This document shows positions 37,119 to 46,547 of a stretch of 64,000 nucleotides of DNA, one piece after another; within the stretch, counting starts at the first letter, position 1; the number at the start of each line of letters is the position of its first letter. The position numbers were made by a program, and so were the translations under genes. Source of the stretch: Methylobacterium aquaticum (GTDB lineage: Bacteria; Pseudomonadota; Alphaproteobacteria; Rhizobiales; Beijerinckiaceae); contig NZ_CP043627.1 in NCBI RefSeq assembly GCF_016804325.1, positions 2,183,001 through 2,247,000 on the forward strand, written 5' to 3'. A model generated the notes under the pieces. It had not been told where the DNA came from and searched no databases. It saw only the letters and a program-made list of their open reading frames with translations.

Positions 37119-38375
37119 TCATTTCTTCACCAGCGGGCAGCGAGAGGCGGCGAGCGGCTGGAAGGCCTGATCGCCCGGAATCGTGGCGACGCGCCGGTAG
37201 AGATCCCACGGCTCCTTCGACTCCTCGGGTTTCTTGACCTCGAACAGGTACATGTCGTGGATCATGCGGCCGTCCTCCCGGATGCGCCCGCCGCGGGCGT
37301 AGAAGTCGTCCACCGGCATCTCCCGCATCGCCGTCATCACGGCGGAGGTCTCGTCGGTGCCGGCGGCCTTCACCGCCTTCAGGTAGTGCGTCACCGTCGA
37401 GTACACGCCGGCCTGCGACATGTTCGGCATCTTGCCGACGCGCTCGAAGTAGCGCTTCGACCAGGCCCGGGTCTCGTCGTCGAGGTCCCAGTAGAAGCCC
37501 TCGGTGAGAAGCATCCCCTGCGTCGCCTTCAGCCCGAGGCTGTGCACGTCGCTGATATAGACCAGCAACCCGGCGAGCTTCTGCCCGCCTTGGCTGAGCC
37601 CGAACTCGGCCGCCTGCTTGATCGCGTTGGTGGTGTCGGCGCCGGCATTGGCGAGACCGACCACCTTGGCCCCCGAGCCCTGCGCCTGGAGCAGGAAGGA
37701 CGAGAAGTCGGCGTTGTTGAGCGGGGCCCGCACGCTGCCCAGCACCTTGCCGCCATTCGCCTTCACCACGGCGCTCGCGTCGCGCTCGAGATCCTGGCCG
37801 AAGGCGTAGTCGGCGGTGAGGAAGAACCACGAATCGCCCCCGGCCTTGACGGTGGCGAGCGCGGTGGCGTTGGCCAGCGCATAGGTGTCGTAGGCCCAGT
37901 GGACCGAGACCGGCGAGCAGGCCTCGTTGGTGAGCCGCACCGAGCCGGGACCGTTGAAGACGATGACCTTGTTCTTGGCCTTGGCGATGTCGGCGGCGGC
38001 GAGCGCGGTGGCGGAGGCCGCGACGTCCAGGATCGCGTCGACCCTGTCCGTATCGAACCAGGCCCGGGCGGTGGCCGCCGCGATGTCGGGCTTGTTCTGG
38101 TGGTCGGCGACCACGACCTCGATGGGCACGCCCAGCACCGTGCCGCCGAAATCCTCCACAGCCATGCGGGCCGCCGCGGCGCTGCCGGGCCCGGTCACGT
38201 CGGCATAGAGCCCCGACATGTCGAGCAGGAAGCCGAGGCGCACGACGCCGTCCGAGATCCTCGCGGAGGTCTTTTGGGAATGGCCGGCGGGCGCCTGCTG
38301 CGCGCAGGCCGCCCCCTGCCAAGCCATCACTGGCAATGCGACGGCCAGAGCCGCCGCCAGAAACGTTGTCCTCAC
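37119..38375 (-). CDS. Branched-chain amino acid type ABC substrate-binding protein
   Basis: Periplasmic type I binding protein (Peripla_BP_6, LivJ-like), 418 residues from GTG 38375, chosen because AAGGA lies 8 bp upstream and the product then begins with a signal peptide (FLAAALAVALPVMAWQGAACA). The mature part starts VVRLGFLLDMSGLYADVTGPG and includes VVVADHQNKPDIAAATARAW, YAFGQDLERDASAVVKANGG and FLLQAQGSGAKVVGLANAGAD, typical of the two-lobed fold. No LivHMGF genes are nearby. Ligand could be an amino acid, aromatic acid or amide. Confidence 0.9.
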   Translation of the reverse strand: MRTTFLAAALAVALPVMAWQGAACAQQAPAGHSQKTSARISDGVVRLGFLLDMSGLYADVTGPGSAAAARMAVEDFGGTVLGVPIEVVVADHQNKPDIAAATARAWFDTDRVDAILDVAASATALAAADIAKAKNKVIVFNGPGSVRLTNEACSPVSVHWAYDTYALANATALATVKAGGDSWFFLTADYAFGQDLERDASAVVKANGGKVLGSVRAPLNNADFSSFLLQAQGSGAKVVGLANAGADTTNAIKQAAEFGLSQGGQKLAGLLVYISDVHSLGLKATQGMLLTEGFYWDLDDETRAWSKRYFERVGKMPNMSQAGVYSTVTHYLKAVKAAGTDETSAVMTAMREMPVDDFYARGGRIREDGRMIHDMYLFEVKKPEESKEPWDLYRRVATIPGDQAFQPLAASRCPLVKK

Positions 38376-38522
38376 CCGGTCCGTCCTTCGTCGAAGACGT
38401 TCGTTCGTGCGGTACGCCGTCGAGGGCGCCCGGGTGCATGGTCCGGACAAGGGGACCCGGTTGTCAACCGCCGCCCGAGCGGGGCGGCGCTGAAAAACCG
38501 GTATGGCCCCGCTTCGTCGGTG

Positions 38523-39209
38523 TCAGGCCGCCGGCCCGGCCCCGTCCGCGGCGCCGAGCCAGGGCTGGGCGTTCACCATCCCGACCCGCCATCCCGCCCC
38601 GTCGGGGCCGGCATAGTGGTCGAGGCGGGTGAGCGAGCAATTCTCGATCGCGAAGGCGAGGCCGCCCTGCGGCCCGAGATTCAGCGCGAGCGCGATCGCC
38701 GCCCGGATCGTGCCGCCATGGGCCACCGCCACGATGTCGCGCCCGCGATGCTCGGCGGTCAGCTCCTCGATCGCGCCGTTCACCCGCGCGCACAGCTCCG
38801 AAAAGCTCTCGCCGCCCGGGGCGCGCTCGTCGGCGGGGGCGAACCAGTAGCTCGCCGCCTCGGGCTGGCGCTCGGCGAAGAAGCGGGTCCGGTCCTGGCC
38901 CTGCCAGTCGCCGAGATCCTGCTCGGCCAGGGCGGGGAGGGCGGTGAGGCGGGGCATGGTGCCGTCCACCGTGAAGTCGCCGGCCTGCCACAGGGCCTCG
39001 GCGGTCTGGCGGGTGCGGCCGAGATGGCTCGCGACCCAGACCGCGCCGCGGGGCAGCACGGGGGCGAGGCCGGAGAAGACGTGGGCATCGGAGCAATCGC
39101 AGGCGATGTCCTGGCCGCCATAGATGCGGCCGCCGTCGCTCCGCACGGGGGCGTGACGCACCCACCACCAGCGGGTGCGGACGAAGGAGGTGGGGGTCGA
39201 AGCGCTCAT
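38523..39209 (-). CDS. Histidine phosphatase family protein
   Basis: A 228-residue phosphoglycerate-mutase-like phosphatase. The catalytic RHG motif appears as WVRHAPVRSD near residue 17 (Ala replacing Gly). SHLGRTRQTAEAL gives the second Arg, and AVAHGGTIRAAIA the second catalytic His. Length fits the CobC/GpmB-like group. Substrate unknown; an alpha-ribazole phosphatase role (cobalamin synthesis) is possible because of CobC similarity but no cob genes are near. It diverges from the thioesterase gene by about 70 bp. Confidence 0.88.
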   Translation of the reverse strand: MSASTPTSFVRTRWWWVRHAPVRSDGGRIYGGQDIACDCSDAHVFSGLAPVLPRGAVWVASHLGRTRQTAEALWQAGDFTVDGTMPRLTALPALAEQDLGDWQGQDRTRFFAERQPEAASYWFAPADERAPGGESFSELCARVNGAIEELTAEHRGRDIVAVAHGGTIRAAIALALNLGPQGGLAFAIENCSLTRLDHYAGPDGAGWRVGMVNAQPWLGAADGAGPAA

Positions 39210-39281
39210 GCGCCGTCATAGCGCGAATTGCCAGGCCGGCGAACACTCCTCATAGGTGCGACAGACGCAACGGAGCGGATG

Positions 39282-39683
39282 ATGGACGAGGCGGCGGACG
39301 GCACGATCTACGGCGCGGACATCCCGTTCGCCCGGCTCTGCGGCATCGAGGCGTTGGAGGTCGTCGAGGGGCGCACGCGCCTGCGGCTGGAGCTGGGGCC
39401 GCAGCACGGCAACAACCTGGGCATCGCCCATGGCGGCATCCTCTGCACCCTCCTCGATATCGCCATGGGCACGGTGGCCCGGCTCACCGCCGGCCGGCCG
39501 GTGGTGACCCTCGACATGCAGACCCGCTTCCTCTCGCCCGGGAACGGCGTGCTCCTCGCCGAGGGGCGGGTGACGCGGGCCGGCCAGTCGATCCTGTTCT
39601 GCGACGCCGAGATCCGCGACGCGGCGGGGCGAATCGTGGCGACCGCCACGGGGGTGTTCAAGCCGGTCGGCGTGAAGGGGTAG
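39282..39683 (+). CDS. PaaI-type hotdog thioesterase
   Basis: A 133-residue hotdog-fold acyl-CoA thioesterase. The family motif HGGILCTLLDIAMGTVARL (the His-Gly-Gly helix) is at about residues 47-65, preceded by LGPQHGNNLGIA, and the sheet strand VVTLDMQTRFLSPG follows. It probably hydrolyses medium-chain or aromatic acyl-CoA. ATG 39282 is preferred over 39279 and the longer frame from 39228 because cggag lies 6 bp upstream. Confidence 0.87.
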   Translation: MDEAADGTIYGADIPFARLCGIEALEVVEGRTRLRLELGPQHGNNLGIAHGGILCTLLDIAMGTVARLTAGRPVVTLDMQTRFLSPGNGVLLAEGRVTRAGQSILFCDAEIRDAAGRIVATATGVFKPVGVKG

Positions 39684-39755
39684 GCGCTCGCCTCCAAGGT
39701 TTCCGGCGTGTTGCGGGTTCCCGTCGCGGCCCGGTGAGCCATTTCCCACGGGGAC

Positions 39756-41237
39756 ATGGTCAGCCCCGCGCCGAAAAAGGCCCCGATGACGGTTTCCCCG
39801 AGCTCCCGTGCCGCCCCCGGCGGCGTGATCGAGACCAACGTTTCGGCCCGGCTCGACCGGTTGCCCTGGGGCCGGTTCCACACCCTGGTGGTGCTGGCGC
39901 TCGGCATCACCTGGGTGCTCGACGGGCTCGAGGTGACGCTGGCGGGCGCGCTCGCCGGCGCGCTCAAGGCGAGCCCGACGCTGCAATTCTCGAATGCCGA
40001 GATCGGGCTCGCCACGTCGAGCTATCTCGCCGGCGCGGTGCTCGGCGCCGTCGGGTTCGGCTGGCTCACCGACCGGCTCGGGCGAAAAAAGCTCTTCTTC
40101 ATCACGCTGGCGGTCTATCTCGCGGCCACCGCCGCCACCGGCCTGTCCTGGAACCTGTGGAGCTTCTGCCTCTTCCGTTTCCTCACCGGGGCCGGCATCG
40201 GCGGCGAGTACACGGCGATCAACTCGACCATCCAGGAACTGATCCCGGCCCGGGCCCGCGGCTGGACCGACCTCGTCATCAACGGCAGCTTCTGGCTCGG
40301 TGCGGTGCTGGGCGCCGGCACGTCGCTCGTCGTGCTCGATCCCGCGCTGTTCGGGCCGGACCTCGGCTGGCGCGTCGCCTTCGGCCTCGGCGCGTTCCTG
40401 GGGCTCATCATCCTCGCCTTACGGACCTGGATTCCCGAGAGCCCGCGCTGGCTGATGACCCACGGGCGGCACGAGGAGGCGGAGGCGCTCGTCGCCGGCA
40501 TCGAGGCGCGCTTCCGCAAGGAGGGCCATACCGTGAGCGACGGCCCGTTCCCGAAGGCGCGGCTGCGCCAGCGCAGCCACACGCCGCTCTCGGAGGTGTT
40601 TGCCGCGCTCAAGGCCTACCGGCAGCGGGCAGGCGTCGGCCTCGTGCTTATGTCGGCCCAGGCCTTCTTCTACAACGCGATCTTCTTCACCTACGCGCTG
40701 ATCCTGATCGATTTCTACAAGGTCCCGGCCGACGGGGTCGGCTGGTACATCCTGCCCTTCGCCGCCGGCAACTTCCTGGGCCCGGTCCTGCTCGGCCGGT
40801 TCTTCGACACGGTCGGCCGCAAGCCCATGATCGCCCTCACCTACGCGATGTCGGGGGTGCTGCTCGCCTTGAGCGGCTGGGCGTTCCAGCAGGATCTCGT
40901 CACCGCGACCACTCTCACCTTGTGCTGGATGGCGGTGTTCTTCTTCGCGTCGGCTGCGGCGAGCTCGGCCTATCTCACGGTGAGCGAGGTGTTTCCCCTG
41001 GAGATCCGGGCGCTCGCCATCGCGCTGTTCTACGCGGTCGGCACCTCGGTCGGGGCGGTGGGGCCGGCCCTGTTCGGCGTGCTGATCGAGGGCCAGTCCC
41101 GCACCGCCATCTTCGGCGGCTACCTGCTGGCCTCGGGCCTGATGATCGCCGCCGGGGTGGTGGCGGGGATCTGGGGCGTGGCGGCGGAGCGCAAGTCGCT
41201 GGAGGATGTGGCAAAGCCGCTGGCGGCGACGGAATAG
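39756..41237 (+). CDS. MFS transporter, sugar/organic acid type
   Basis: A 493-residue inner-membrane major facilitator. The N-terminal 40 residues are polar, then twelve hydrophobic helices. Motif A appears as GWLTDRLGRKKLFF between helices 2 and 3 and again as GRFFDTVGRKPMIA; the FRFLTGAGIGGEYTAINSTIQEL segment in helix 4-5 and PESPRWLMTHGRHEEA after helix 6 are typical of the metabolite:H+ symporter and sugar porter groups. Substrate is unknown. ATG 39786 is an alternative start. It follows the thioesterase gene by 72 bp. Confidence 0.9.
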   Translation: MVSPAPKKAPMTVSPSSRAAPGGVIETNVSARLDRLPWGRFHTLVVLALGITWVLDGLEVTLAGALAGALKASPTLQFSNAEIGLATSSYLAGAVLGAVGFGWLTDRLGRKKLFFITLAVYLAATAATGLSWNLWSFCLFRFLTGAGIGGEYTAINSTIQELIPARARGWTDLVINGSFWLGAVLGAGTSLVVLDPALFGPDLGWRVAFGLGAFLGLIILALRTWIPESPRWLMTHGRHEEAEALVAGIEARFRKEGHTVSDGPFPKARLRQRSHTPLSEVFAALKAYRQRAGVGLVLMSAQAFFYNAIFFTYALILIDFYKVPADGVGWYILPFAAGNFLGPVLLGRFFDTVGRKPMIALTYAMSGVLLALSGWAFQQDLVTATTLTLCWMAVFFFASAAASSAYLTVSEVFPLEIRALAIALFYAVGTSVGAVGPALFGVLIEGQSRTAIFGGYLLASGLMIAAGVVAGIWGVAAERKSLEDVAKPLAATE

Positions 41238-41347
41238 GACGCCGAGGAGCCCGGCATCCCCGCCGGCTCGATCGGCCTGAGGCCGAGCGGTGGCAGTACC
41301 GGATCATGCCCATGGCCGAGGCCGCCGGCGGGACGCGTCGGGCCGGT

Positions 41348-41890
41348 TCAGCAGCCCGGCCCCCGCATGATCTTCTCGAATCGGAAGGCCTCGCCACCGC
41401 CGGGCAAGTCGTCCTGCCGTGACGCTTCGTCAGAGGCCGGGAAATGGGGGTCGGGGTGATGGGCGCTGAAGAATTCGACGATCTTGAATCCGCACGTATT
41501 CACGTAAAAGTGGATATTGCGTTTCTCGAAATACGGCGTGTGCGTCGTCCAGACCCGCGTCTCGGGATATCGATTCTCGATCGCCGTCCAGGCTGCGCGA
41601 CCCAGACCTCGGCCATGTTCCAGCGTCGATATGAAGAAGAAGTCGAGTGAATTGTGGTGCGTCTCGCCATCGATCGTCACGATGGCGCCGCCGACCTTTC
41701 GCCCGTCGCAGAGAATCCGCAGAACCACGGCGCCCGGGGAGGCGATGGAGTGATCGAGATCGCTCTCGGACGGAATCGGGCCATTCGGAAGAGGCCCGAA
41801 CTCCTCGATGACGGCCACCGCAAAGGCGTCCTGCAACTCGGTCTTGAAGGCTTGCAGATCGTCGGGCTGGGCAATGTCGAGCGTAACCAA
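41348..41890 (-). CDS. GNAT family N-acetyltransferase
   Basis: Acyl-CoA-dependent acetyltransferase with the GNAT fold. The acetyl-CoA loop is [21 protein letters not shown], and a C-terminal beta strand/bulge follows in [21 protein letters not shown]. Listed from TTG 41890 (180 residues), which has ggag 6 bp upstream; the frame stays open upstream to another TTG at 41932. Codon use is a little less GC-biased than neighbours. Acceptor substrate unknown. Confidence 0.82.
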   Translation of the reverse strand: MVTLDIAQPDDLQAFKTELQDAFAVAVIEEFGPLPNGPIPSESDLDHSIASPGAVVLRILCDGRKVGGAIVTIDGETHHNSLDFFFISTLEHGRGLGRAAWTAIENRYPETRVWTTHTPYFEKRNIHFYVNTCGFKIVEFFSAHHPDPHFPASDEASRQDDLPGGGEAFRFEKIMRGPGC

Positions 41891-42002
41891 GACAGTCTCC
41901 GTTCCTCGCTTGCCTGTGGCCCCGCCCGACAATGCGGGGCGAGGCCGAGGCGATCAGCCGGAGGGCGGCTGGCGCTCCTCGTCGAATCGATGCGTCGTCT
42001 GC

Positions 42003-43073
42003 CTACCGTAACAGCCGATCCATCCCTGCCCCGATCTCCTGCACCAGCTCGCCCGCCGGCACCGCCCGCGCCAATCCCGCCGCCTGCCCGGCCCAGGCCT
42101 GCATCCGGGCGAGATCGCCCGCCTTCACCGCCGCCTCGCGCATGCCTTGCGTCAGGCCGCGCTGGACCGGGTAGGGGGCGGGCGCCGGGGCATCCGGTTC
42201 TGCTGCCGCCGCCACATACTCGGTGGCGAGGCTTCGCCCCGTACGGCCGCTGAAGGCGCGGGTGAGCCGCGTGTCCTCGGGGCGGGCGCGGCCGAGGCCG
42301 TCGGCCCAGGCGGGCGGGATCCCGGCCTCCGGGCAGCGCAGGAAGCCGGTGCCGACCTGAACGGCGCTGGCGCCGAGGAGCAGGGCCGCGGCGGCCCCGC
42401 GGGCATCGGCGATGCCGCCGGTGGCGATCACGGGAATCCGCACCGCATCGACCACCGCCGGCAGCAGGGCCATCAGGCCGACCGCCCGGGCCTCCGCCTC
42501 CTCGGCCCGGAAGTTCCCGCGATGGCCGCCGGCCTCGGCGCCCTGGGCCACCAGCGCATCGGCCCCGGCCTCCTGCGCCGCCAGGGCCTCCGCCACGCTC
42601 GTGACCGTGGCCCACCAGGCGATGCCGCGCTGTTTCAGTCGCGCCACGAAATCCGGCGGGTAGAGCCCCATGATCGAGGAGACGACGCGGGGCCGGGCCT
42701 CGATCAGCGCCTCGCATTGCGCCGCGAAATCGGGCGGTGCGGCGTCGCCGGCCTCGTGCGGCACCGCCGGGCCGAAGCGGCCGAGGAAGGCGCGTAGCCG
42801 AGCCTCGTGGGCGGGATCGCGGGTGGGGGCGGGATCGGGAATCCACAGGTTGATCTGGAACGGCCCCGCTTCCCGCACCGCATCGGCCCAGGCCAGGATC
42901 GCGGGCGGCGGCATCAGCAGCGCCCCGCAGGCGCCCAGACCGCCGGCCCGCATCACCGCGACCGACAGGGCCGGCGGGCAGGCCCCGGCCATCGGGGCGA
43001 GGAGGAGCGGCCGGCGCAGGCCGTAGGCGGCGGCAAAGGATTCCGCGCGGGCGAGGGCAGGGTGGTCGGACAT
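42003..43073 (-). CDS. Nitronate monooxygenase family flavoprotein
   Basis: FMN-dependent TIM-barrel enzyme of the 2-nitropropane dioxygenase/nitronate monooxygenase family, 356 residues from ATG 43073. Conserved elements: PLLLAPMAGAC at the first strand, GGLGACGALLMPP, the catalytic His segment AQGAEAGGHRGNF, and the FMN phosphate site ATGGIADARGAAAALLLGAS then VQVGTGFLRCPEAG. It likely detoxifies nitronates such as propionate-3-nitronate. It is not linked to an obvious operon. Confidence 0.9.
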   Translation of the reverse strand: MSDHPALARAESFAAAYGLRRPLLLAPMAGACPPALSVAVMRAGGLGACGALLMPPPAILAWADAVREAGPFQINLWIPDPAPTRDPAHEARLRAFLGRFGPAVPHEAGDAAPPDFAAQCEALIEARPRVVSSIMGLYPPDFVARLKQRGIAWWATVTSVAEALAAQEAGADALVAQGAEAGGHRGNFRAEEAEARAVGLMALLPAVVDAVRIPVIATGGIADARGAAAALLLGASAVQVGTGFLRCPEAGIPPAWADGLGRARPEDTRLTRAFSGRTGRSLATEYVAAAAEPDAPAPAPYPVQRGLTQGMREAAVKAGDLARMQAWAGQAAGLARAVPAGELVQEIGAGMDRLLR

Positions 43074-43430
43074 TTCGGGCGGCTCCGGCCTGACGACGCT
43101 CTTGGCCGTATCAACCACCGGGTGCCATTCCCTCGCAAGCGCTCATCGCACGGGTGCGGCGCGGTGGATGCAGGATCCGCCGATTGACTTCGCACCCGCA
43201 CAACGCCATATGGCGGATTGCAGCGTCAGCGGCCGATCGCGGTCCGCTCGAGAGGGCTGCGTGACGGATTTCGCCGCGGCACCTGCGCGGCAGGCCCGGC
43301 CCTCTCTTAATCGCTCGTCCCTCGGATCGCTCCATCACGCGGGCGGTCTCCTGACATCGGATCGCGATGAAGGCCGTGCAACGCGCGCGCCTTGCGGCGA
43401 TCCCGCTGCCAAATACCAAGAAGATTCAAC
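43074..43430. other. Intergenic region upstream of the RhlE-type helicase gene
   Basis: 358 bp between divergent nitronate monooxygenase and helicase genes. No complete gene seen. The last 60 bp before the helicase start become less GC-rich (aaataccaagaagattcaac), consistent with a ribosome-binding region, and a moderately long leader is possible for the helicase mRNA. No known cold-shock element or riboswitch was identified by eye. Confidence 0.4.
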
Positions 43431-44969
43431 TTGACCCAGTTTACCGATTTCGGCCTCGCGGCGCCGATCCTGAAGGCGCTCGCCCAGGCCGGCTACGTCA
43501 CGCCGACCCCGATCCAGGCCCAGGCGATCCCGCCGGCCATGCAGGGCAAGGATCTGTGCGGCATCGCCCAGACCGGCACCGGCAAGACCGCCTCCTTCGC
43601 GCTGCCGATCCTGCACCGCCTCGCCACCGAGGGCGCCGGCAAGCCGGCCCCGCGCCGCTCCTGCCGCGTGCTGGTGCTCGCCCCCACCCGTGAGCTCGCC
43701 AGCCAGATCGCCGACAGCTTCAAGGATTACGGCCAGTTCCTGAAGCTCACCACCACGGTGGTGTTCGGCGGCGTCACCATCGGCCGCCAGGAGCGGGCGC
43801 TGGCGGGCGGCGTCGACGTGCTGGTCGCCACCCCGGGCCGCCTCCTCGACCTGATCGACCGCCGCTCGCTCACCCTCGACGGCGTCGAGTACCTGGTCCT
43901 CGACGAGGCCGACCAGATGCTCGACCTCGGCTTCATCCACGCCCTCAAGCGCATCGTGAAGCTGCTGCCGGCGCAGCGCCAGAGCCTGTTCTTCTCGGCC
44001 ACCATGCCGAAGAACATCGCCGGCCTCGCCGACCAGTACCTGAAGAACCCCGTGCAGGTCGCGGTGACCCCGGTCGCCACCACCGCCGAGCGGGTCGACC
44101 AGAAGGTCGTCTTCGTGCCGACCGGCTCGAAGCAGCAGCTGCTCGCCACCATCCTGCGCGACGAGTCGATCGACCGGGTGCTGGTCTTCACCCGCACCAA
44201 GCACGGCGCCGACCGCGTGGTGCGGGGCCTCGAGCGCGACGGCATCGGCTCGGCGGCGATCCACGGCAACAAGTCGCAGCCGCAGCGCGAGCGGGCGCTC
44301 GCCGCCTTCCGTGCCGGCACCTGCCGGGTGCTGGTGGCGACCGACATCGCCGCCCGCGGCATCGACGTCGACGGCGTGTCCCACGTCGTCAACTTCGACC
44401 TGCCGAACGTGCCGGAGGCCTATGTCCACCGCATCGGCCGCACCGCCCGCGCCGGCAAGGACGGGCTCGCGATCTCGTTCTGCAACGACGAGGAGAAGGC
44501 CTATCTCCGCGACATCGAGCGCCTGACTCGCCAGAAGGTGCCGGTGATGGCGATCCCCGAGGGCTTCGTGCCCCCGAGCCGCGAGGAGGCCGCCCAGGCC
44601 GTGGCCGAGGCCGAGCGCGACCGGCGCCAGCCCGGCTCCGGTCCCCGCGGCCAGCGTCCCGGCGGTGGCCGCCAGGGCCAGCAGCCCGGTGGGCGCCAGG
44701 GCCAGCCGGCCGGCCGTCAAGGCCAGCCGCGCCACGGCGCCGGCCGTCCCCAGGAGCACCGCGAGCCCCGCGCCCATGACGGTCGCGGCGGCCAAGAGGG
44801 CCGTTCGGCCCGGCCGCAGGGCCAGGGTCAAGGCCGGCCGCAGGGCCAAGGCCAGGGCCGCCCCCAGGGGGGCCAGCGCGCCGACGGCAACCGCCAGCAG
44901 CGCCCGGCGGGCGGCGGGGCCAACCGTGACGGCCGCTCGATCGGCTGGCTCGACCGCGCCCCGCGCTGA
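43431..44969 (+). CDS. rhlE: DEAD-box ATP-dependent RNA helicase, RhlE-like
   Basis: A 512-residue RNA helicase, probably acting in ribosome assembly or RNA decay. All core motifs are seen: Q motif TPTPIQAQAIP, motif I AQTGTGKT, Ia PTRELA, TPGRLLDL, motif II VLDEADQML, III SAT, IV VFTRT, V ATDIAARGIDV and VI HRIGRTARAG. After about residue 380 comes a 130-residue tail of Gly/Gln/Arg/Pro repeats (RQGQPAGRQGQPRHGAGRP), a disordered RNA-binding or condensate-forming region. Start at TTG 43431 because the family begins LTQFTDFGLAAPIL there; an upstream frame from 43392 is less likely. Confidence 0.93.
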   Translation: MTQFTDFGLAAPILKALAQAGYVTPTPIQAQAIPPAMQGKDLCGIAQTGTGKTASFALPILHRLATEGAGKPAPRRSCRVLVLAPTRELASQIADSFKDYGQFLKLTTTVVFGGVTIGRQERALAGGVDVLVATPGRLLDLIDRRSLTLDGVEYLVLDEADQMLDLGFIHALKRIVKLLPAQRQSLFFSATMPKNIAGLADQYLKNPVQVAVTPVATTAERVDQKVVFVPTGSKQQLLATILRDESIDRVLVFTRTKHGADRVVRGLERDGIGSAAIHGNKSQPQRERALAAFRAGTCRVLVATDIAARGIDVDGVSHVVNFDLPNVPEAYVHRIGRTARAGKDGLAISFCNDEEKAYLRDIERLTRQKVPVMAIPEGFVPPSREEAAQAVAEAERDRRQPGSGPRGQRPGGGRQGQQPGGRQGQPAGRQGQPRHGAGRPQEHREPRAHDGRGGQEGRSARPQGQGQGRPQGQGQGRPQGGQRADGNRQQRPAGGGANRDGRSIGWLDRAPR

Positions 44970-44994
44970 TCGACCCGATCTCCGTTGACGGATG

Positions 44995-45030
44995 AGAGGC
45001 CCGCGTTCCGGACAGGAGCGCGGGCTTCTC
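44995..45030 (+). terminator. Terminator-like hairpin after the helicase gene
   Basis: Stem gcccgcg / cgcgggc (44999-45005 and 45019-45025) with a 13-base loop, about 25 bp after the stop codon and followed by ttctc. GC-rich stem with only a weak T-tract, so termination is likely but not certain. Confidence 0.5.
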
Positions 45031-45137
45031 GCATTCCGGGTCTCGCCGACCGAAGGGAGCGCCGCCCATGGCGGCGCCCCGAGGCCCGCGGCCATCTGTG
45101 AAGCGAGCGTATCCCCACACCACGCCGAAGGCCGCGA

Positions 45138-45995
45138 TCAGGCCGCCATCTTCCGGATTGCTTTCTGTCGATACATATCGGCGTCGGCGACTTCGAACAG
45201 TTCGTTGAACGTCGTCTCGACGGTCCAGAACGCACATCCGACACTGGCGCCGATCTTGATCGACTCGCCGGCGATGAGCAGGTTCCGATCGAGGAGCAGG
45301 CCGAGGGCGGCGGCTCGCTTCCGCACGTCCCCCGCACTCGCCGTCTCCATGATCAGGGCGAATTCGTCGCCTCCGAGCCGGGCGACCGTTTCACGATGAT
45401 CGACGTTGAGCTTCAGCAAGGATCCGATGTGACGCAACACGTCATCGCCGCGCCGGTGGCCGTGGCGATCGTTGATCGGCTTGAAACCATCGAGGTCGAC
45501 GACGACCAGTCCGAATCCACGATGCTCGAGCCTCGCCCGCGTGATCGCATGCGCGACATCGCGTTCGAGGCGGCGCCGGTTGGCGAGGCCCGTCAGGGGA
45601 TCGGAGAATGCGGCATCCGACAGGATGTCTTCGTGTTCTTTTCTCTTGGTGATCTCGACCGAGACGCCGACGATCCGGCACACGCGACCGGATTGGGGAT
45701 CGACGACAGGCGTCAGGGTCGTGCGCCACCATCGCGCCTCGTCGCCGCTGCCGATCCGCTCGTCGTATTCATGCAAGGCTCGTTTCGAAACACACTCCGA
45801 GTAGCGAGCAAGGATGTGCTCGGCAACCTCCGGCGGAACGCACTCTTCGACGCGCCGTCCGATGACATCACATATTTCGACATTCATTGCTTGAGCGTCG
45901 GCGCGGTTGATCGCCACGACCCAGAAATTATCATTCGAGCATATATCGATGACGAATGCCGGGATCCCAATCAAATCGATATCGATACCTAGCAT
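45138..45995 (-). CDS. PAS-GGDEF diguanylate cyclase
   Basis: A 285-residue cytoplasmic c-di-GMP synthase candidate. Residues about 5-120 form a PAS sensor domain (GIPAFVIDICSNDNFWVVAINRADAQ, then GDEARWWRTTLTPVVD and VGVSVEITKRKEHED). The GGDEF domain begins SDPLTGLANRRRLERDV and has an intact active site RLGGDEFALIM, so it should be active. The inhibitory RxxD site is replaced (DHRE in that position), so product feedback is probably lost. Start ATG 45995 has AGGAG 8 bp upstream; the 300-residue form from 46040 is less likely. Ligand of the PAS domain unknown. Confidence 0.93.
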   Translation of the reverse strand: MLGIDIDLIGIPAFVIDICSNDNFWVVAINRADAQAMNVEICDVIGRRVEECVPPEVAEHILARYSECVSKRALHEYDERIGSGDEARWWRTTLTPVVDPQSGRVCRIVGVSVEITKRKEHEDILSDAAFSDPLTGLANRRRLERDVAHAITRARLEHRGFGLVVVDLDGFKPINDRHGHRRGDDVLRHIGSLLKLNVDHRETVARLGGDEFALIMETASAGDVRKRAAALGLLLDRNLLIAGESIKIGASVGCAFWTVETTFNELFEVADADMYRQKAIRKMAA

Positions 45996-46547
45996 TGATC
46001 GATCTCCTCCATTCCGGAGAACTAACATGAATTGGCTCAACGCGGCGTTAAGTGGCAGAGCTTGAAACGATTCGGCCTCTCGGAATGGTAGTCATATTTC
46101 ATTATGATTAACATGCTAAGTATATAATCGTCCAACATGTAAATATGTTGTAAATCGAAGGCCGTCCGCCGACAAAATGAACGTCGCACGTAGATTATTG
46201 CCCGTCACGCGTCACGCCATGGAGACGCGGCGTTTCTCCACCCACCCTTGCCACCCAGCCAAGCGTAAGTCTGTACCCTGGGGAACGTGACTGACGCAAG
46301 GATACTCGCGCGCGGCCATCGACGTCCCGTCGAATGCCCCGGCACCACCGAGGCATTCCGGAGCGCGTCGGGGGCTCGAACCTCGCCGCGCGTCGCAAGC
46401 CGTGCCCCGTTTCCGGAGGGCCTGCGCTTCGACCCCTTCCCCCGGCAGTCGAGCGCCCATGACCGGCCGGGACGCGAATCCCGTCATTGCCTGGCCCGCC
46501 CGGTACACCATCTCTTGGGTCTGGCATGTCCAGCACAGGAGACCCCG
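45996..46547. other. Gene-poor region between the GGDEF gene and the DUF1508 gene
   Basis: About 550 bp without a convincing gene. 46060-46180 is strongly AT-rich and contains an inverted pair caacat / atgttg at 46133-46150; this may hold the promoter of the minus-strand GGDEF gene. From about 46200 to 46540 the DNA is GC-rich. Frames exist on both strands but none shows a recognisable family or a good ribosome-binding site. Confidence 0.4.

Noticed and set aside
43335..45095. A 586-codon minus-strand frame opposite the RNA helicase gene
   Set aside because: It is antisense to an unmistakable DEAD-box gene, is compositionally skewed and has no recognisable domain.
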